Shown: piece after piece, positions 53,728-64,000 of the stretch
Layout: each line of letters begins with the position of its first letter
Numbering within the stretch: position 1 is the first letter of the stretch
Origin: Taudactylus pleione
Lineage: Eukaryota > Chordata > Amphibia > Anura > Myobatrachidae
Assembly (NCBI GenBank): GCA_031769625.1
Contig: JAUIMM010000124.1
Coordinates: forward strand, 3,424,501 to 3,488,500
Direction of reading: 5' to 3'
Length of the DNA: 64,000 bases
The notes under the pieces: generated by a model
The model's input: only the letters and a program-made list of their open reading frames with translations
What the model was told of the DNA's origin: nothing
Database searches by the model: none
Program-made: the position numbers and the translations under genes

Positions 53728-55370
53728 ATGGGAGCCGCGCAAACAGTAGAGATGTTAGACAATGATGTGCTGCTAATGGAGGCGCCGATCGGATCGGCCC
53801 GTCGTATCATGCATACTAAGTACGGTACTTATGCAATAAGGTATTGAGATTTATGGTTTAATATGACGAGGAAGAGTGTTAGACCGTTTCCCAGAATTGG
53901 TAGTTTTGATAAGGATGTATTAAATAATGTCCGGGATCACATCAGTTTGATGCGCTCCCGAGAGAAAAAGGTTAAATATTTTGAATGTTTAAAAGTGTGG
54001 CAGCATGAAGGGGATGCGTGGCTTAAGAATGTGGAAACGACGCAAACTAGCGTTGTGAGCACATTGCCAGAAAATACATCCGCGACGCTGAATTGCAATA
54101 CGGGCGAGCCGCAAAATTGCGCGCCCGTGTGGCAAGGTAGCGTCGTGGAGAGTATTGCCTGCAGTTCACGCTCACCTCCCCCCACCTTATTTGGATGGAG
54201 GTGCAAGTACAGTTACCAAAAATACCCATAAAAATTTAACAGGCAACTTGTACCCTCTCTTAAGCAACTATAAAGAAAATGTGGCTGATGAGCCTATTGT
54301 AATGTCTGCCATTTCCCATGCTGTACAAATGATAGATGCTGCATCACCACAATCACGAGTGGTGCCGCCATCTCCATCGGTAACAGCAATGGAAGTGTTA
54401 ATGCTCTCTGCACCCGTAGAGGAAGTTGTTCATACCATACGCAGCAGCAGCAGACTAAACCCCCAGCCAGGTAACCAGGTCAAAGGTAACAGCGCTACCG
54501 GTCTGCATCCCATTCGGACAATAACTGTTCCAAATGGAAATGCAGATGCAAACGGTGTAGTGCCCACGAGGGAAGTAGTAATGCATTGTCCTCGGACAAG
54601 AGCAGAACTAAATTCCATCATAAATGATTTCCCCGATCCTAAAAAGGAATTAGCCAAATGTCAAAGATTTTTGAGAAATTTGGGTAGTTCACATGAACCC
54701 ACTAATAAAGATTGGCGTGTGGTGGTAAGGGCCTGTCTACCACGCAATACCGACGTGACAAAATTTATCACGGATTGTGTATTGGATGGTGCCGTTCCCT
54801 TAACAGACCAAGTAAACCAAGGTAACATTTCCCGCATTGTAATTCAATTGGGTATATATTTTCCAGTAGTAAACTGGAACAAAATTTTCACCATTAAGCA
54901 GGAGGAGAGTTTAAAAACCCGGGTTCAGACCTTACAACCTGGCTGGAGGGGAGTCACAATAGATACACTCATAGAATCTGCCATAGAGCATGATAAAAAT
55001 ATCACAAAGAAGAGAGAGAGACCCAGAGTGAAAAACTAATGGCTGTCAGTATCAAAGCTCTGGAGGGAATAACAATAACATCACAGCCAACAGACACACA
55101 TGCACACACACACCTTCACCTGAACAGTTACACGTCCTCACCAATCCCACACCACAGCAAACACATCCTTACCCCACATATCATTCACAACTACAGGCCT
55201 CATCTACTCACAAACTTCATACCTCCCACCATACCCTTATCCTCCACATCCTTACCCATACCCACCACCTTTCCCTCTTGCTCAACTCCCACAACAATCC
55301 TTTCATCCAACCCGTTCAAAAACATGTTTTAACTGCAACCAAGCGGGACACATAAGTAAGTACTGCAAAG
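53728..55370 (+). pseudogene. gag: Endogenous retrovirus gag (matrix, capsid, nucleocapsid remains)
   Basis: The start MGAAQT carries a Gly2 myristoylation signal. A TGA (53845-53847) interrupts it, then the same frame goes on from 53848. A +1 shift near 54160-54230 leads into the 54155-55039 frame, which has a proline-rich part and then capsid-like sequence (e.g. CLPRNTDVTKFI, LQPGWRGVTID). After a stop at 55037 the same frame later shows a Pro/Tyr-rich linker and a CX2CX4HX4C zinc knuckle (55325-55366), the nucleocapsid hallmark. Gag normally builds the particle; here it is broken at three or more places. Confidence 0.85.
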
Positions 55371-55404
55371 TAAAGAACACCACACATGAACACTGGTTTC
55401 CCAT

Positions 55405-56165
55405 GGGTTCATAGGCAACCCCAGTATCTTCTCCCAGGCCTTATATGACTGTTTACAATCTTTTCAACCTGCCGATGGATCTGTTCTAGTGTAGAATGTG
55501 GACGATTTATTGTTGTATTTAGGTCATGTTTAAATGATATTAAACTGTTGTGCTTTGTCTCCCACTCACAGGACACAAGGTTGATAAGGATAAACGGCAG
55601 CCATGCCAGGCTAAGGTCGACTACTTGGAATATTATCCAACCCAGTGGCCCAGGCATTATTTAGAGCAGTAGCTATTAATAACAAGATTTAATTGCAGGA
55701 ACCTGTATGCAGATACTATATCCCTAGAATTATTAAAAATGATGGGGGGATTTATCTTACAGGTGATGTTTCCAAGAACATGTGTAAGGTGATGGGTAAC
55801 AACACTAAGTTTATCCCAGACTGTCTTTTCCTTTATTTGCCCCCCTTGAAGATACTGTTCAAACAGGCAGCCTCATGTGAAAATATGATAATGAGGTTAC
55901 TGTGCAGGGTCTCACGAAGATGAATGCGAATAACAGAAATTGAAAGTGTTATTAACTAACATATTTAATGCAAGCTGTCATGATGTCAAACCTAGAGAAT
56001 TTGTTATGACCCAAATTTTTTTTAGCTCAGGTTGTTTGACTGATCGGTGGAAAGGTCCGTATCTGACGATACCACATCCACAAAGGGTGGCCGAGGAAGA
56101 TACGTGAGTCCATTCCACTCACTATAGAGAGGTTAACCAACCGGTGGAGATACAAGGCCGATAAT
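55405..56165 (+). pseudogene. pol: Endogenous retrovirus pol remnants
   Basis: Two scraps in under 0.8 kb, where a full pol needs over 3 kb. The first (about 55490-55640) has a worn reverse transcriptase active-site box (VDDLLLYL, the residue before VDD is not Tyr) followed by a thumb-like KVDKDKRQPCQAKVDYLEY. The second (about 56035-56165) is an integrase C-terminal piece (DRWKGPYLTIPHPQRV..VHSTHYREV) with an in-frame TGA. Protease and most of reverse transcriptase and integrase are deleted. Confidence 0.65.
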
Positions 56166-56366
56166 GTGGACCTGTCGATTGCTAGCTTGTGCCGGAAGGA
56201 TTAAAAAGGTGAGTTTTTGTCATGATGATCTGTTTGGGGATACTCAGTGTCTGTGATGGAGGACCGATAAAGGAAATGTGAGCTGATGGCAGAACTGATG
56301 GAGGGGAGTCAAGAGGAGGAGTGCAATGCCAATCAGGGGAGTGGCTGACCAATTTTAGTATTGTAA

Positions 56367-57107
56367 TTGTTATGTTATTTGGGAAGAATACTTCCAGAAT
56401 TTATGACCCTCACACATGTTGAAATGCTTGGTATACGTAAAAAAAACATACCATCACCATATCTTCACACGAAATATGAACACAGAGGCAAAAGAAACAT
56501 GATACCTGGTGATGTGCATAAAGACGCTCAGTTAATCAGTGAGACAACTGGCTTTCATGTTTTAGTCGCATTGGATCCCACCAGGATTGCTCGGGGTACA
56601 TTAAATTTTGGATATATTCAGGAACTTGCTAAATTGATAGATAATATAACCGAGATGTACAATGACACATTCAGGTATACAGGGAGAGAATTGCAAGCGT
56701 ACAAGAAAGAACTGGTGCAACACAGGCTAGTGTTGAATTATTTAACTGCTGTTACTGGAGGGTATTGCGTAACGTTAGCCACCCAATTTGGAGTAAAATG
56801 TTGCACCTATGTCACCAATGATACCAGCGACCCTAAGGAGGTGATAGACCGGAAGATGGATGAAATTCTGCAGCTAAAGTGGGAATTTCGCAAGAACCAT
56901 AACGCTTCAGTGGCTGAAGAAGGGGAGAAGATAGAAGGATGGGTTTCATGGCTGAACCCAGTGAAATGGTTCTCAGGTCCAGGGGAATGGGTCCAGGAAG
57001 TGATCGCCAGCATAGGCAAATTCCTAACCCTTATACTAATTGTCATAATAGTAATTGACATATGTGTCCGGTGTGTTCCTATTGTGTTGAAGTGTGGAAA
57101 ATTTTAA
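56367..57107 (+). pseudogene. env: Endogenous retrovirus env, transmembrane part only
   Basis: A 246-codon open frame. Its middle has a heptad-rich helix, then a GGYC..KCC cysteine motif with CX10CC spacing, then a C-terminal membrane anchor (LTLILIVIIVIDICV, about residues 218-232) and a short tail. The surface subunit is missing; the first 40 residues are not typical env sequence, so the frame starts inside a deletion joint. Identified by architecture; not functional as it stands. Confidence 0.75.
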
Positions 57108-57520
57108 AATAGAGTAAAACGAAAGAATGAAATTATGATGGTGGCCAGTATGAATACCAAGGTAAATATAGAACTGCATTACAACCCTGAGCTAGGAAAT
57201 ACCATCATTTAATGTATTATATTTAGCCATGCATAGAATGTATTATAGAAATGTTATTTATAAGAACACCTCAGATAATGTAAAGTCTCAATTCCCCTTC
57301 AAGACTGCTTTTATAAGACTGGTGCATTCCCACACCTTTCACATGATCTTCCAAGATCCACGTTGTGCGTATAATAGTAGTTTTATGTCCCCATCCAGAG
57401 ACACATTATTGATGGATTAAGAAACACCTTGTGCCATCCCATAATAACACTAAATAATATGTAAATGTAAGCCTAAATTAAATTCTAATAGCAGATTGTG
57501 ATAGCATGTTGTTCGCTATC

Positions 57521-57530
57521 AAAGGGTGGA
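57521..57530 (+). other. Retroviral polypurine tract
   Basis: AAAGGGTGGA lies one base before the 3' LTR. Confidence 0.7.
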
Positions 57531-57531
57531 C

Positions 57532-57861
57532 TGTCAAAGCTGGATAATTGGCTGAGACAAGATCAGTTTAAAACGCCATTTTGCGACCAGCGTCACCTTA
57601 AGTTACAACTCACGAGCTAAGAACAGATGGCAATGTTTTTGATAATCTAAATAGAATAGACAATGCACCAGAAACTGCGAGGGTTTTACATACAAATTAG
57701 GAATCCCTGTTGGCAATTATAATATAATCCAGGCATTGATCTACACAATTGGATTTGTCTGAATCCAAACAGGTTTTAGTTTCATACCCAGACAGGATGG
57801 TTTAGGTTCACAGCTGGAGGTCACATTTGCATTGCAGTCTGAAACTGTGAGTGAGGAATGA

Positions 57862-57896
<35 letters not shown>

Positions 57897-58888
57897 GTGT
57901 GTTAAGTCCATCATAGATGGAATCTCATGCATAAACACCGTACATTACGCACAATTGAGCTGCTAACATGATGCCCAGTAGCGAATGCACAATTATTAGC
58001 ATCATGCGATTGCATCTTTCACTATTTCACATACACACATTATGCTTAAGACCCCGAATGAAAATACTGTTTAGTAGCTAAATGCGCACGCATCTGTCCC
58101 CAGTTAACTAGCGTCTTCATATCAAACCCCGTACACTCACACATTTACATATTCACTTACAAGGTTACATTAGCTTTAAGATATAAGATTTAAGTTTATT
58201 CAGTTAATATAAACGCTGTGAAATAAAGATATTTGATAACTAAGGTTTTATACATGCTAAACAAGTCGTGTTTGGTTTTGTACTGATGTGTACTCTTTTT
58301 GCAGTATTCCGGTGTTATCGGTGGGGAGGTCGCATCATGCATTCTCGAGTTATGGATCGCAGAGGCTACAAGCAACAAAATGTATATTTCATGAACAACT
58401 GTTAGGATGTTACAGGGGGCGGGAAGGGAAAGACACCCAGCTGTTAGAGGCAGGGAGAGTCTATTTGAACCAGCCTGTTAAATGCTTTGTAACAGATGCT
58501 TCTCCCCTGGGAACCAATGATCTCAGCAGCAAACTTCTCTATTGTCCTGTCTATTCTAGGGGGGTATAAATATGTGTGCTCCAACACTGGGTCTTTAGTC
58601 TTCTTGCTGAATGCTGACTGAGGGGTTTCTTGTTGATGCCTAGCATCTGGTACCGGAAGCGCTGCGTATGTATACTGTACTTGGGTCTGTATAATTCCTT
58701 TTGCGCCTAAATTGTGTCTGGATCAATTGCGTGTAACTGTCTGAACTTTTACTTGAATAACACTTGTGCTTTGGAACCACAGATTCCAGGTCTAAGTCTT
58801 TATTCACTGTATGACTGCGTACGCAAATTAGCATCATCCTTAGAAGGTATAGGCAGGTGTGTATAGAGGTTCAATTTTAATATTGTCA
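57532..58888 (+). repeat. Retroviral 3' LTR
   Basis: 1357 bp, about 98% identical to the 5' LTR in the 580-bp right part that I compared by eye. It lacks about 70-85 bp near the 5' end (after CAGTTTAAA), covering one YY1-type motif. It has a (TG)n(TA)n run at 57862-57898. Confidence 0.9.
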
Positions 58889-59050
58889 CAGCACTGCCAA
58901 CCAAAAGATATTGTGTACTACCCGTGGTAGCACGCAATTGTGCATACACCTTGCCGGATATGCACATTTTGTCATTCCAATTTATCTGGAAAGAACACAT
59001 CATGCAAATATTGTTGTAGTTTGTACCTGGCCTTAGTAAATCTACCCCTT

Positions 59051-59799
59051 ATGGTCAGTCCCTATGGCAAGCTTTAGGCCATGTTCATTGCATCCTGGCA
59101 TACTGCTCTTAAGAAACCCTTTATTAAAGTCACAATGTAGAAATTATTAGAGCATTTAGCCCCCCAGTGTACAACACTCTTTCCTCCATGCATTTTAGGG
59201 TGCAGGTCACCTTAAATCAGAGGGGAACCTTTAAATCAGAGGGGAACCTTTTTTCTACAGAGGGCTATTTTGATATATATAACATTATTCGCGGGCCTGG
59301 TGCAAGCCATGCCCCCTCTGTGTGACATCACATGGGGCGGAGCCACAATCGCCTGTGATTACATGAATGCCCAGAGATTTATTTTTAAATAAGTAAAAAT
59401 TATCATTCCTGACTTAATATGATCACTCTGACATAGCTGAAGTTTATGGGTCTGATTTAGAATTGGGAACAAAGCAACTTTGCCCCTGGGCAAACCATGT
59501 TGCAATGCAAATATGTTTGCTTTGCATGCAGGGTAGTATTGGCTGCTTTTGCATGTAGCCCACAAATACTGGGCAGCTTTAATTTTACACTGTAATTCAG
59601 AAGTTAGCTTGCCCCCCCCCCCCCTTTTAAATCTAAATCTATGTTTTAAATCTGCACCACCTACAGTGCAAAATGTACTTTTTATTTTTTTTTGCTTTGC
59701 TCCCAACTCTTAATCTACTATATGTCTGAAAAATAAAATATATCCATTTAGTGCCAGTTGTCTCCGTGGCAACAGCTGCTGCTATTGCTGTTGGCCATT
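59051..59799. other. Intron 9, between retrovirus and DIRS copy E
   Basis: GGGGAACCTTTAAATCAGAG is doubled at about 59221-59251. A poly-C run at 59612-59625. No gene recognised. Confidence 0.4.
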
Positions 59800-59960
59800 C
59801 ATTTCTACTTCAGGGTCCATAGGGTATCCACAGGATACCTTGGGGTATAGGTGTGACGTCAGTCGCAGGGCACCAAAGAGTTAAGCTTTCAGCCTCCCAG
59901 GATGCACTAGGTCCCCCTCCTATACCCCGCCCCCGGGCCAAGGCACCTCAGTTTAGTTTG
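59800..59960 (+). repeat. DIRS copy E, left inverted terminal repeat
   Basis: Matches 39143-39290 nearly base for base; its partner would lie beyond 64000. Confidence 0.85.
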
Positions 59961-60887
59961 GTGCCCGGCCGGAGTCGGGTGCACCTGTTGGAGTGGGGGC
60001 TAGAAGAGCCCCTGAAGCTTTTTCTTCATGCAGCTGTGGCTGCACATCTGGATGAACAGCATGGACAGTCAGTCCTGACGTCCATGCTGTCTTCCCTACA
60101 CCCCGCCGGTACCAGAACGCCGGTACTGATCCGGGGATGCTGGTGGGCGTCTGGGGTCACAGCTAGCGGTGACCCCAGATGCTCCGGACCATGGCCGGAT
60201 TCAAGGGGGACAGAGGTAAGCAGCGGGGTCCCGCGGTGGGTCCCCGCTGATCACATGGTCCTAAGTCCCCAGGCAGGGGGCTCCCTGGGGACTGGCTGCA
60301 GCGTGGAGCCAGGCGACCAACCTGCGCTTCCACTACCCTCTGGGACAGCGGACCGCAGCAGAGCGGTAGCGCTGCGGCGTCCCAGGGGTTAAATGCATGC
60401 CAGGGGAGCGCGCCTTCCCTGTCTCACAGCCGGCGCCTCCCCCGCTGCACACAGCCCTCTCTGCATGCTGCCGACTGGTCCTGTGGCAGCGCTCCTCCCC
60501 CAGGCCAGCCTCCTCTCTGCTCCTCGGCGGCCATCTTCTCCAGAACGCATGGTGAACGCTGCTGGAAGCGCTGGACGGAAGCATCGTGGTCTGGGTCCCC
60601 CCGCATACCTCTCCTCCGCTGTGGCTCAGGTCTGTGTATGCAGCGCTGTGTCCTACCAGGCCCTGTGTCTGTGTAGTTGAGTAATCAGCGCTGTTAGTGC
60701 AGGAATTGTTATTTCTCTGCATTGTATGTGACTGTGCTAGCGCTGCCTGTAACTTTTCTTCTCTAAACTGTCAGCTTTATTACTGTCCCTGTTCTTCTGC
60801 TAAAGCCCTTGCGGTGCGGTGCTGCAAGGTGGTCTCTCGCCTATTTAATACTTAATTGGTGAGAGAGGTCACATACGTGGTGCCATC

Positions 60888-62347
60888 ATGTCTGAAAGTG
60901 ATTTTCCCCTCCGGCTACAGTGTACCACGTGCAAAGTACCGTTAGCGGAGGGGGAGGGTAGCGCGGAGGGCCTTTGCCGGCAGTGTTTGTCCATGGCGCG
61001 GCCTATTACGGTTACAGCACCGGTACAGGAGCCGCCCTGGGCTTGTTTCGCTCAGGCGTTAACAGCTTTAGTGGGCCAGTTAGCTCCGCAGCCCGCGTTT
61101 ACTCCGATGGGTTTGTCCCAGCAGTCTGTGGTGTCGTCACCCATGCAGGGGTTCCCACGACAATTGGTGGTACCCCACAGTCTCCCTATTTCCCCGCTCC
61201 CGGGTTCTCAGGAGCCAGCGTGGGTTAACTCCCTGACGAGTTCTGTACAGCACTTGTCGGATGTGTTGCAAGGGGAGTCTGTGATCGGCCTCATAAAAGG
61301 CCGGTGGCGTCTCTGTCCGCTCCTTATGAGGATGACGAAGGGACGTCTGATGATGGGGAGATTCTGGATCCTTACGATCAGGAACCTCTCCATACTAAGG
61401 ACGCTGATGCTAAGTCCAAAGTATATATTCCTGGACTTATTCGGGCGGTCCGCACAGCCTTGGTGATTGAGGACGAAGTTCCCCCAGCGGCTAAATCTAA
61501 GTATGCCTTTTTCAAAGATGTGAAGGGCGATGCCACAGTCTTTCCTCTTTCGGGTCAGTTGGTGGACCATTTAGAGGAGGCGTGGAAACAACCTGGCAAA
61601 AGATACCAACCGCAGAGACGCCTGGTGGTGGCTTATCCGTTCGCGGATAATTATTTTGCTAAGTGGGAATCCCCTCCACAGGTGGATTCTCACGTGACCC
61701 GTCTTGTCCGTAGTGCCACATTGCCGATGCCATCCATGTCCTCCCTTAAGGATGCTACGGACCGCAAGGTAGAAATCTGCCTGAAGTCCGCTTATTCCCT
61801 TGCAGGGGGGGCAGCACGGCCGGCTATGGCCATTTGCTGGGTTGCCAGAGCGATGGAGCGCTGGGCGGATTCATTAGAGGCTTCTTTTGAATCCGACTGT
61901 CCGGCTGAACAGGCGGAGTTGATTGGCAATCTCCGTGATTCGGCCACCTACATCAACGAGGCGGCTCTAGACATTAGTACTCTGGTGTCTAGAATTTCTT
62001 CAGCAGCGGTAGCTGCTCGTCGCACCTTGTGGCTGCGATCCTGGAAGGCGGACGCAGATTCTAAGAAAGGTCTGGAAGCGTTGCCGTTTACCGGAGAAGT
62101 TCTCTTCGGTCCGGATCTGGATAAGATTGTGGCCACGCTGGCGGCAGCCAAATCTGCTTGTCTCCCGTCGGCCGCTGCTCCTTCTGGTTCGGGACCATCG
62201 TCCTTTCGGTCATCTAGGGCCCAGGGCAGGCCCAAACCACAGTCGTTTCCTCGACAGGCTGGCCCTAAGAAATCGGTCAAGCCCCGGAAGCAGGCATGGA
62301 GTACCAGACGTCCGGCCCCCAAGCCAGATGACAAGCCTGCGGCCTGA
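60888..62347 (+). pseudogene. DIRS copy E gag-like protein (one frameshift)
   Basis: Starts MSESDFPLRLQCTTC. The CxxC-x14-CxxC motif (C12, C15, C30, C33) is intact. One base is missing near 61283 relative to copy D (GTGAT then CGGCC); after it the frame runs from about 61284 to the TGA at 62345-62347 without a stop. Blocks: SDDGEILDPYDQEPL, YAFFKDVKGDATVFPLSGQL, HVTRLVRSATLPMPSMSSLK, WVARAMERWADSLEAS, and a basic tail (PKKSVKPRKQAW). The reverse transcriptase frame already overlaps its end. Confidence 0.85.
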
Positions 62348-64000
62348 CGGTCCGGGCCTCCCTTTGGGGGATCCCAGGGTGGGAGGCCGCCTGCTACAGT
62401 TCGCCCAGTGTTGGTCGACCACTACGACAGACACTTGGGTTCTGGAGGTGGTTTCCCACGGATACGCCCTCTCCTTCCGGCACAGACCCCCGGCTCGCTT
62501 CTTCACCACGGGTCTCCCATCAGACCGGAACAAGGCTACGGAGCTGCGGAAGGTATTGCACACTATGCTCCAGGCTGGAGTTATAGTGCCTGTTCCATTC
62601 TCCCAGAGGGGCCAGGGTTTCTATTCAAATCTATTTTTGGTACAGAAACCCAATGGGTCATATCGTCCGATTCTCAACCTCAAAGCACTCAACAAGTCTT
62701 TGCGGGTCCCGAAGTTTCGGATGGAGACCCTACGGTCCATCATTCTGGCGCTGGAACCTGGGGACTACTTGGTGTCATTGGACATACAGGACGCTTACCT
62801 GCATGTCCCTATTCTTTTGCGCCATCAACAGTTCCTCAGGTTTGCAATCTGCAGCGACCACTTCCAGTTTCGGGCGTTACCTTTTGGCCTGGCAACAGCA
62901 CCACGTGTTTTCACCAAGGTGATGGCGGTCATGGCGGCTTCTCTGCGGCTGCAGGGAGTCCGCATGTTACCGTATTTGGATGACCTGTTATTGGTGGCAG
63001 GATCTCCAGAGCTCCTGTTACGCCACTTGGACCTGACCATTGCACTGCTGCAACGGCACGGCTGGCTAATCAACTGGCAGAAGTCCACTCTAATCCCGTC
63101 TCGGAGGATTCTGCATCTTGGAGCCTTATTGGACTCGGGACAGCAAAGGATCTTCGTGACGGAGGACAAGATCTCTACTTTACAGTCAAGGGTGCGCAGT
63201 TGCCTGCACAGCCGCCGGGTGTCCTTACACTCGGCGATGAGGTTACTGGGCTCCATGGTGTCGGTGTTCGACATGGTGGAATACGCCCAGTTTCACTCCA
63301 GACCTCTGCAGCACCTGATCCTGTCCAAGTGGAACGGGCTGACTCAGTCTCTGAAGTCCCAGACGATTGTGCTCACCCAGGAGGTTCGCCTGTCCCTTAC
63401 GTGGTGGTTACAGACGACCCACCTCAACAAGGGACGTCCGTTCTGGGTTCCAAATTGGGTCCTGTTGACAACGGACGCCAGTCTTCGGGGCTGGGGAGCA
63501 GTTTCGGGTCCACACTTGTTCCAGGGCAGGTGGACGCCGACAGAAGCGGAGCTTCCAATAAATATCTTGGAACTCCGTGCGGTCTTCAATGCTCTCCAGC
63601 AGGCACAGCGGTTTCTCCAGGGTCGCCCGGTGCAGGTCCAGTCGGACAACGCTACCACCGTGGCCTACATAAACAGGCAAGGAGGAACTCGCAGTCGGGC
63701 GGCTCTCGTAGAGGTCTCTCGGATCCTGGTTTGGGCGGAGCGCAATCTTCCGGCCATATCAGCGGTCTTCATCCCGGGAGTGCTCAATTGGGAGGCGGAC
63801 TTTCTAAGTCGCCAGGACGTTCATCCGGGGGAATGGTCCCTGCACCCGGACGTTTTTCAACTACTGGTGGACAGGTGGGGTCTTCCAGAAATCGACCTCA
63901 TGGCGTCCCGGCACAACAACAAGTTGCCGGTGTACGGGTCTCGCACAAGAGACGAAGGCGCGTCTCTGGTGGATGCTCTGTCCGTCCGGTGGACGTTCCG
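62340..64000 (+). CDS. DIRS copy E reverse transcriptase/RNase H (open to the window edge)
   Basis: Reading in the frame of 62448, I find no stop codon from before 62340 to 64000 (over 550 codons). The exact start is unknown because the frame overlaps gag. Blocks: GLPLGDPRVGGRLLQ, VSHGYALSFRHRPPARFF, FLVQKPNGSYRPILNLKAL, VSLDIQDAYLHVPI (first catalytic Asp), FRALPFGLATAPRVFTKVM and YLDD (62973-62984). RNase H: TTDASLRGWGAV, ILELRAV, QSDNATTVAY, VLNWEADFLSR. All catalytic acidic residues are present. A 9-bp direct duplication (ATGGCGGTC) adds three residues just after TKVM. The enzyme would copy element RNA into the circular DNA intermediate. Confidence 0.9.
62984..64000 (+). CDS. DIRS copy E second open frame (N-terminal part of the recombinase ORF)
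   Basis: In the frame two bases ahead of the reverse transcriptase there is no stop from 62984 to 64000 (338 codons). It corresponds to the copy D frame that continues into the tyrosine recombinase domain. The product here would be Ser/Gly/Pro/Arg-rich and likely disordered. The recombinase domain itself would lie beyond the edge. Translation start and mechanism are unknown. Confidence 0.55.

Larger units (their letters stand above)
51291..58888 (+). mobile_element. Endogenous retrovirus, gamma-like, internally deleted
   Basis: 7.6 kb with two LTRs, a tRNA-Pro-type primer binding site, gag remains, tiny pol remains, a transmembrane-type env part and a polypurine tract. Flanked by a 4-bp duplication CAGC (51287-51290 and 58889-58892). 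All genes are broken or truncated. It lies in COG2 intron 9 in sense orientation. Confidence 0.92.
59800..64000 (+). mobile_element. DIRS-like retrotransposon, copy E (runs off the window)
   Basis: Left terminal repeat 59800-59960 (AGGGTCCATAGGGTATCCAC..CTATACCCCGCCCCCGGGCC), leader, gag with a single frameshift, then a reverse transcriptase/RNase H frame that is open to the last base. Same family as copy D and in better condition; probably the youngest DIRS copy here. Confidence 0.92.

Noticed and set aside
55693..55923. 76-codon ORF between the pol scraps of the retrovirus
   Set aside because: No recognisable retroviral domain; left unassigned inside the pol remnant region.
50183..64000. 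Further COG2 exons
   Set aside because: I looked for the expected continuation after exon 9 and found only intron-like sequence and transposons.

Overview
The window reads as anuran (frog) nuclear DNA. It carries a split vertebrate gene with long introns, Penelope-like and DIRS-like retroelements, a V-SINE, amphibian-style hAT and Harbinger-like MITEs, and an endogenous retrovirus. Nothing in it looks bacterial or phage. The species cannot be named from the sequence alone.

The only host gene I recognise is COG2, subunit 2 of the conserved oligomeric Golgi tethering complex, on the + strand. Exons 1-9 lie between 6162 and 50182 and encode about 335 residues, roughly the N-terminal 45% of the protein. 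All splice phases join correctly. Eight of the nine donors seen are GT; the intron 8 donor (46839) is GC. The gene runs off the right edge inside intron 9 (>13.8 kb). A strong CTCF-type motif and an ETS-type motif lie just upstream of the start codon.

Layout. 1-4859: two head-to-head Penelope-like elements (PLEs), both broken. 4860-6161: a LINE/SINE tail, a V-SINE and the COG2 promoter. 6162-10863: exons 1-3, with MITEs and a PLE-LTR-like fragment. 11022-18200 (intron 3): DIRS copy A, carrying an antisense solo LTR and a hAT MITE. 18605-20150: an older DIRS-like fossil. 20160-26533: many MITEs around exons 4-6. 26787-32637 (intron 6): DIRS copy B, ending only 80 bp before exon 7. 35347-45813 (intron 7): DIRS copy C, itself invaded by a Harbinger-like MITE (holding a hAT MITE), by full-length DIRS copy D (39143-45030) and by another hAT MITE. 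46714-50182: exons 8-9, with a decayed LINE in intron 8. 50183-64000 (intron 9): a TTAGGG-rich tract, then an endogenous retrovirus (51291-58888) inside a MITE that is inside another MITE, then young DIRS copy E (59800 to the edge).

The elements do not cooperate as one system. The most informative signals are: DIRS copies D and E, both of which keep a second reading frame open for about 1 kb across the reverse transcriptase/RNase H gene; a three-deep nested insertion with readable target-site duplications; a retrovirus with near-identical LTRs but a gutted interior; and two MITE families that spread RFX-type and ZNF143-type motifs through the COG2 introns.
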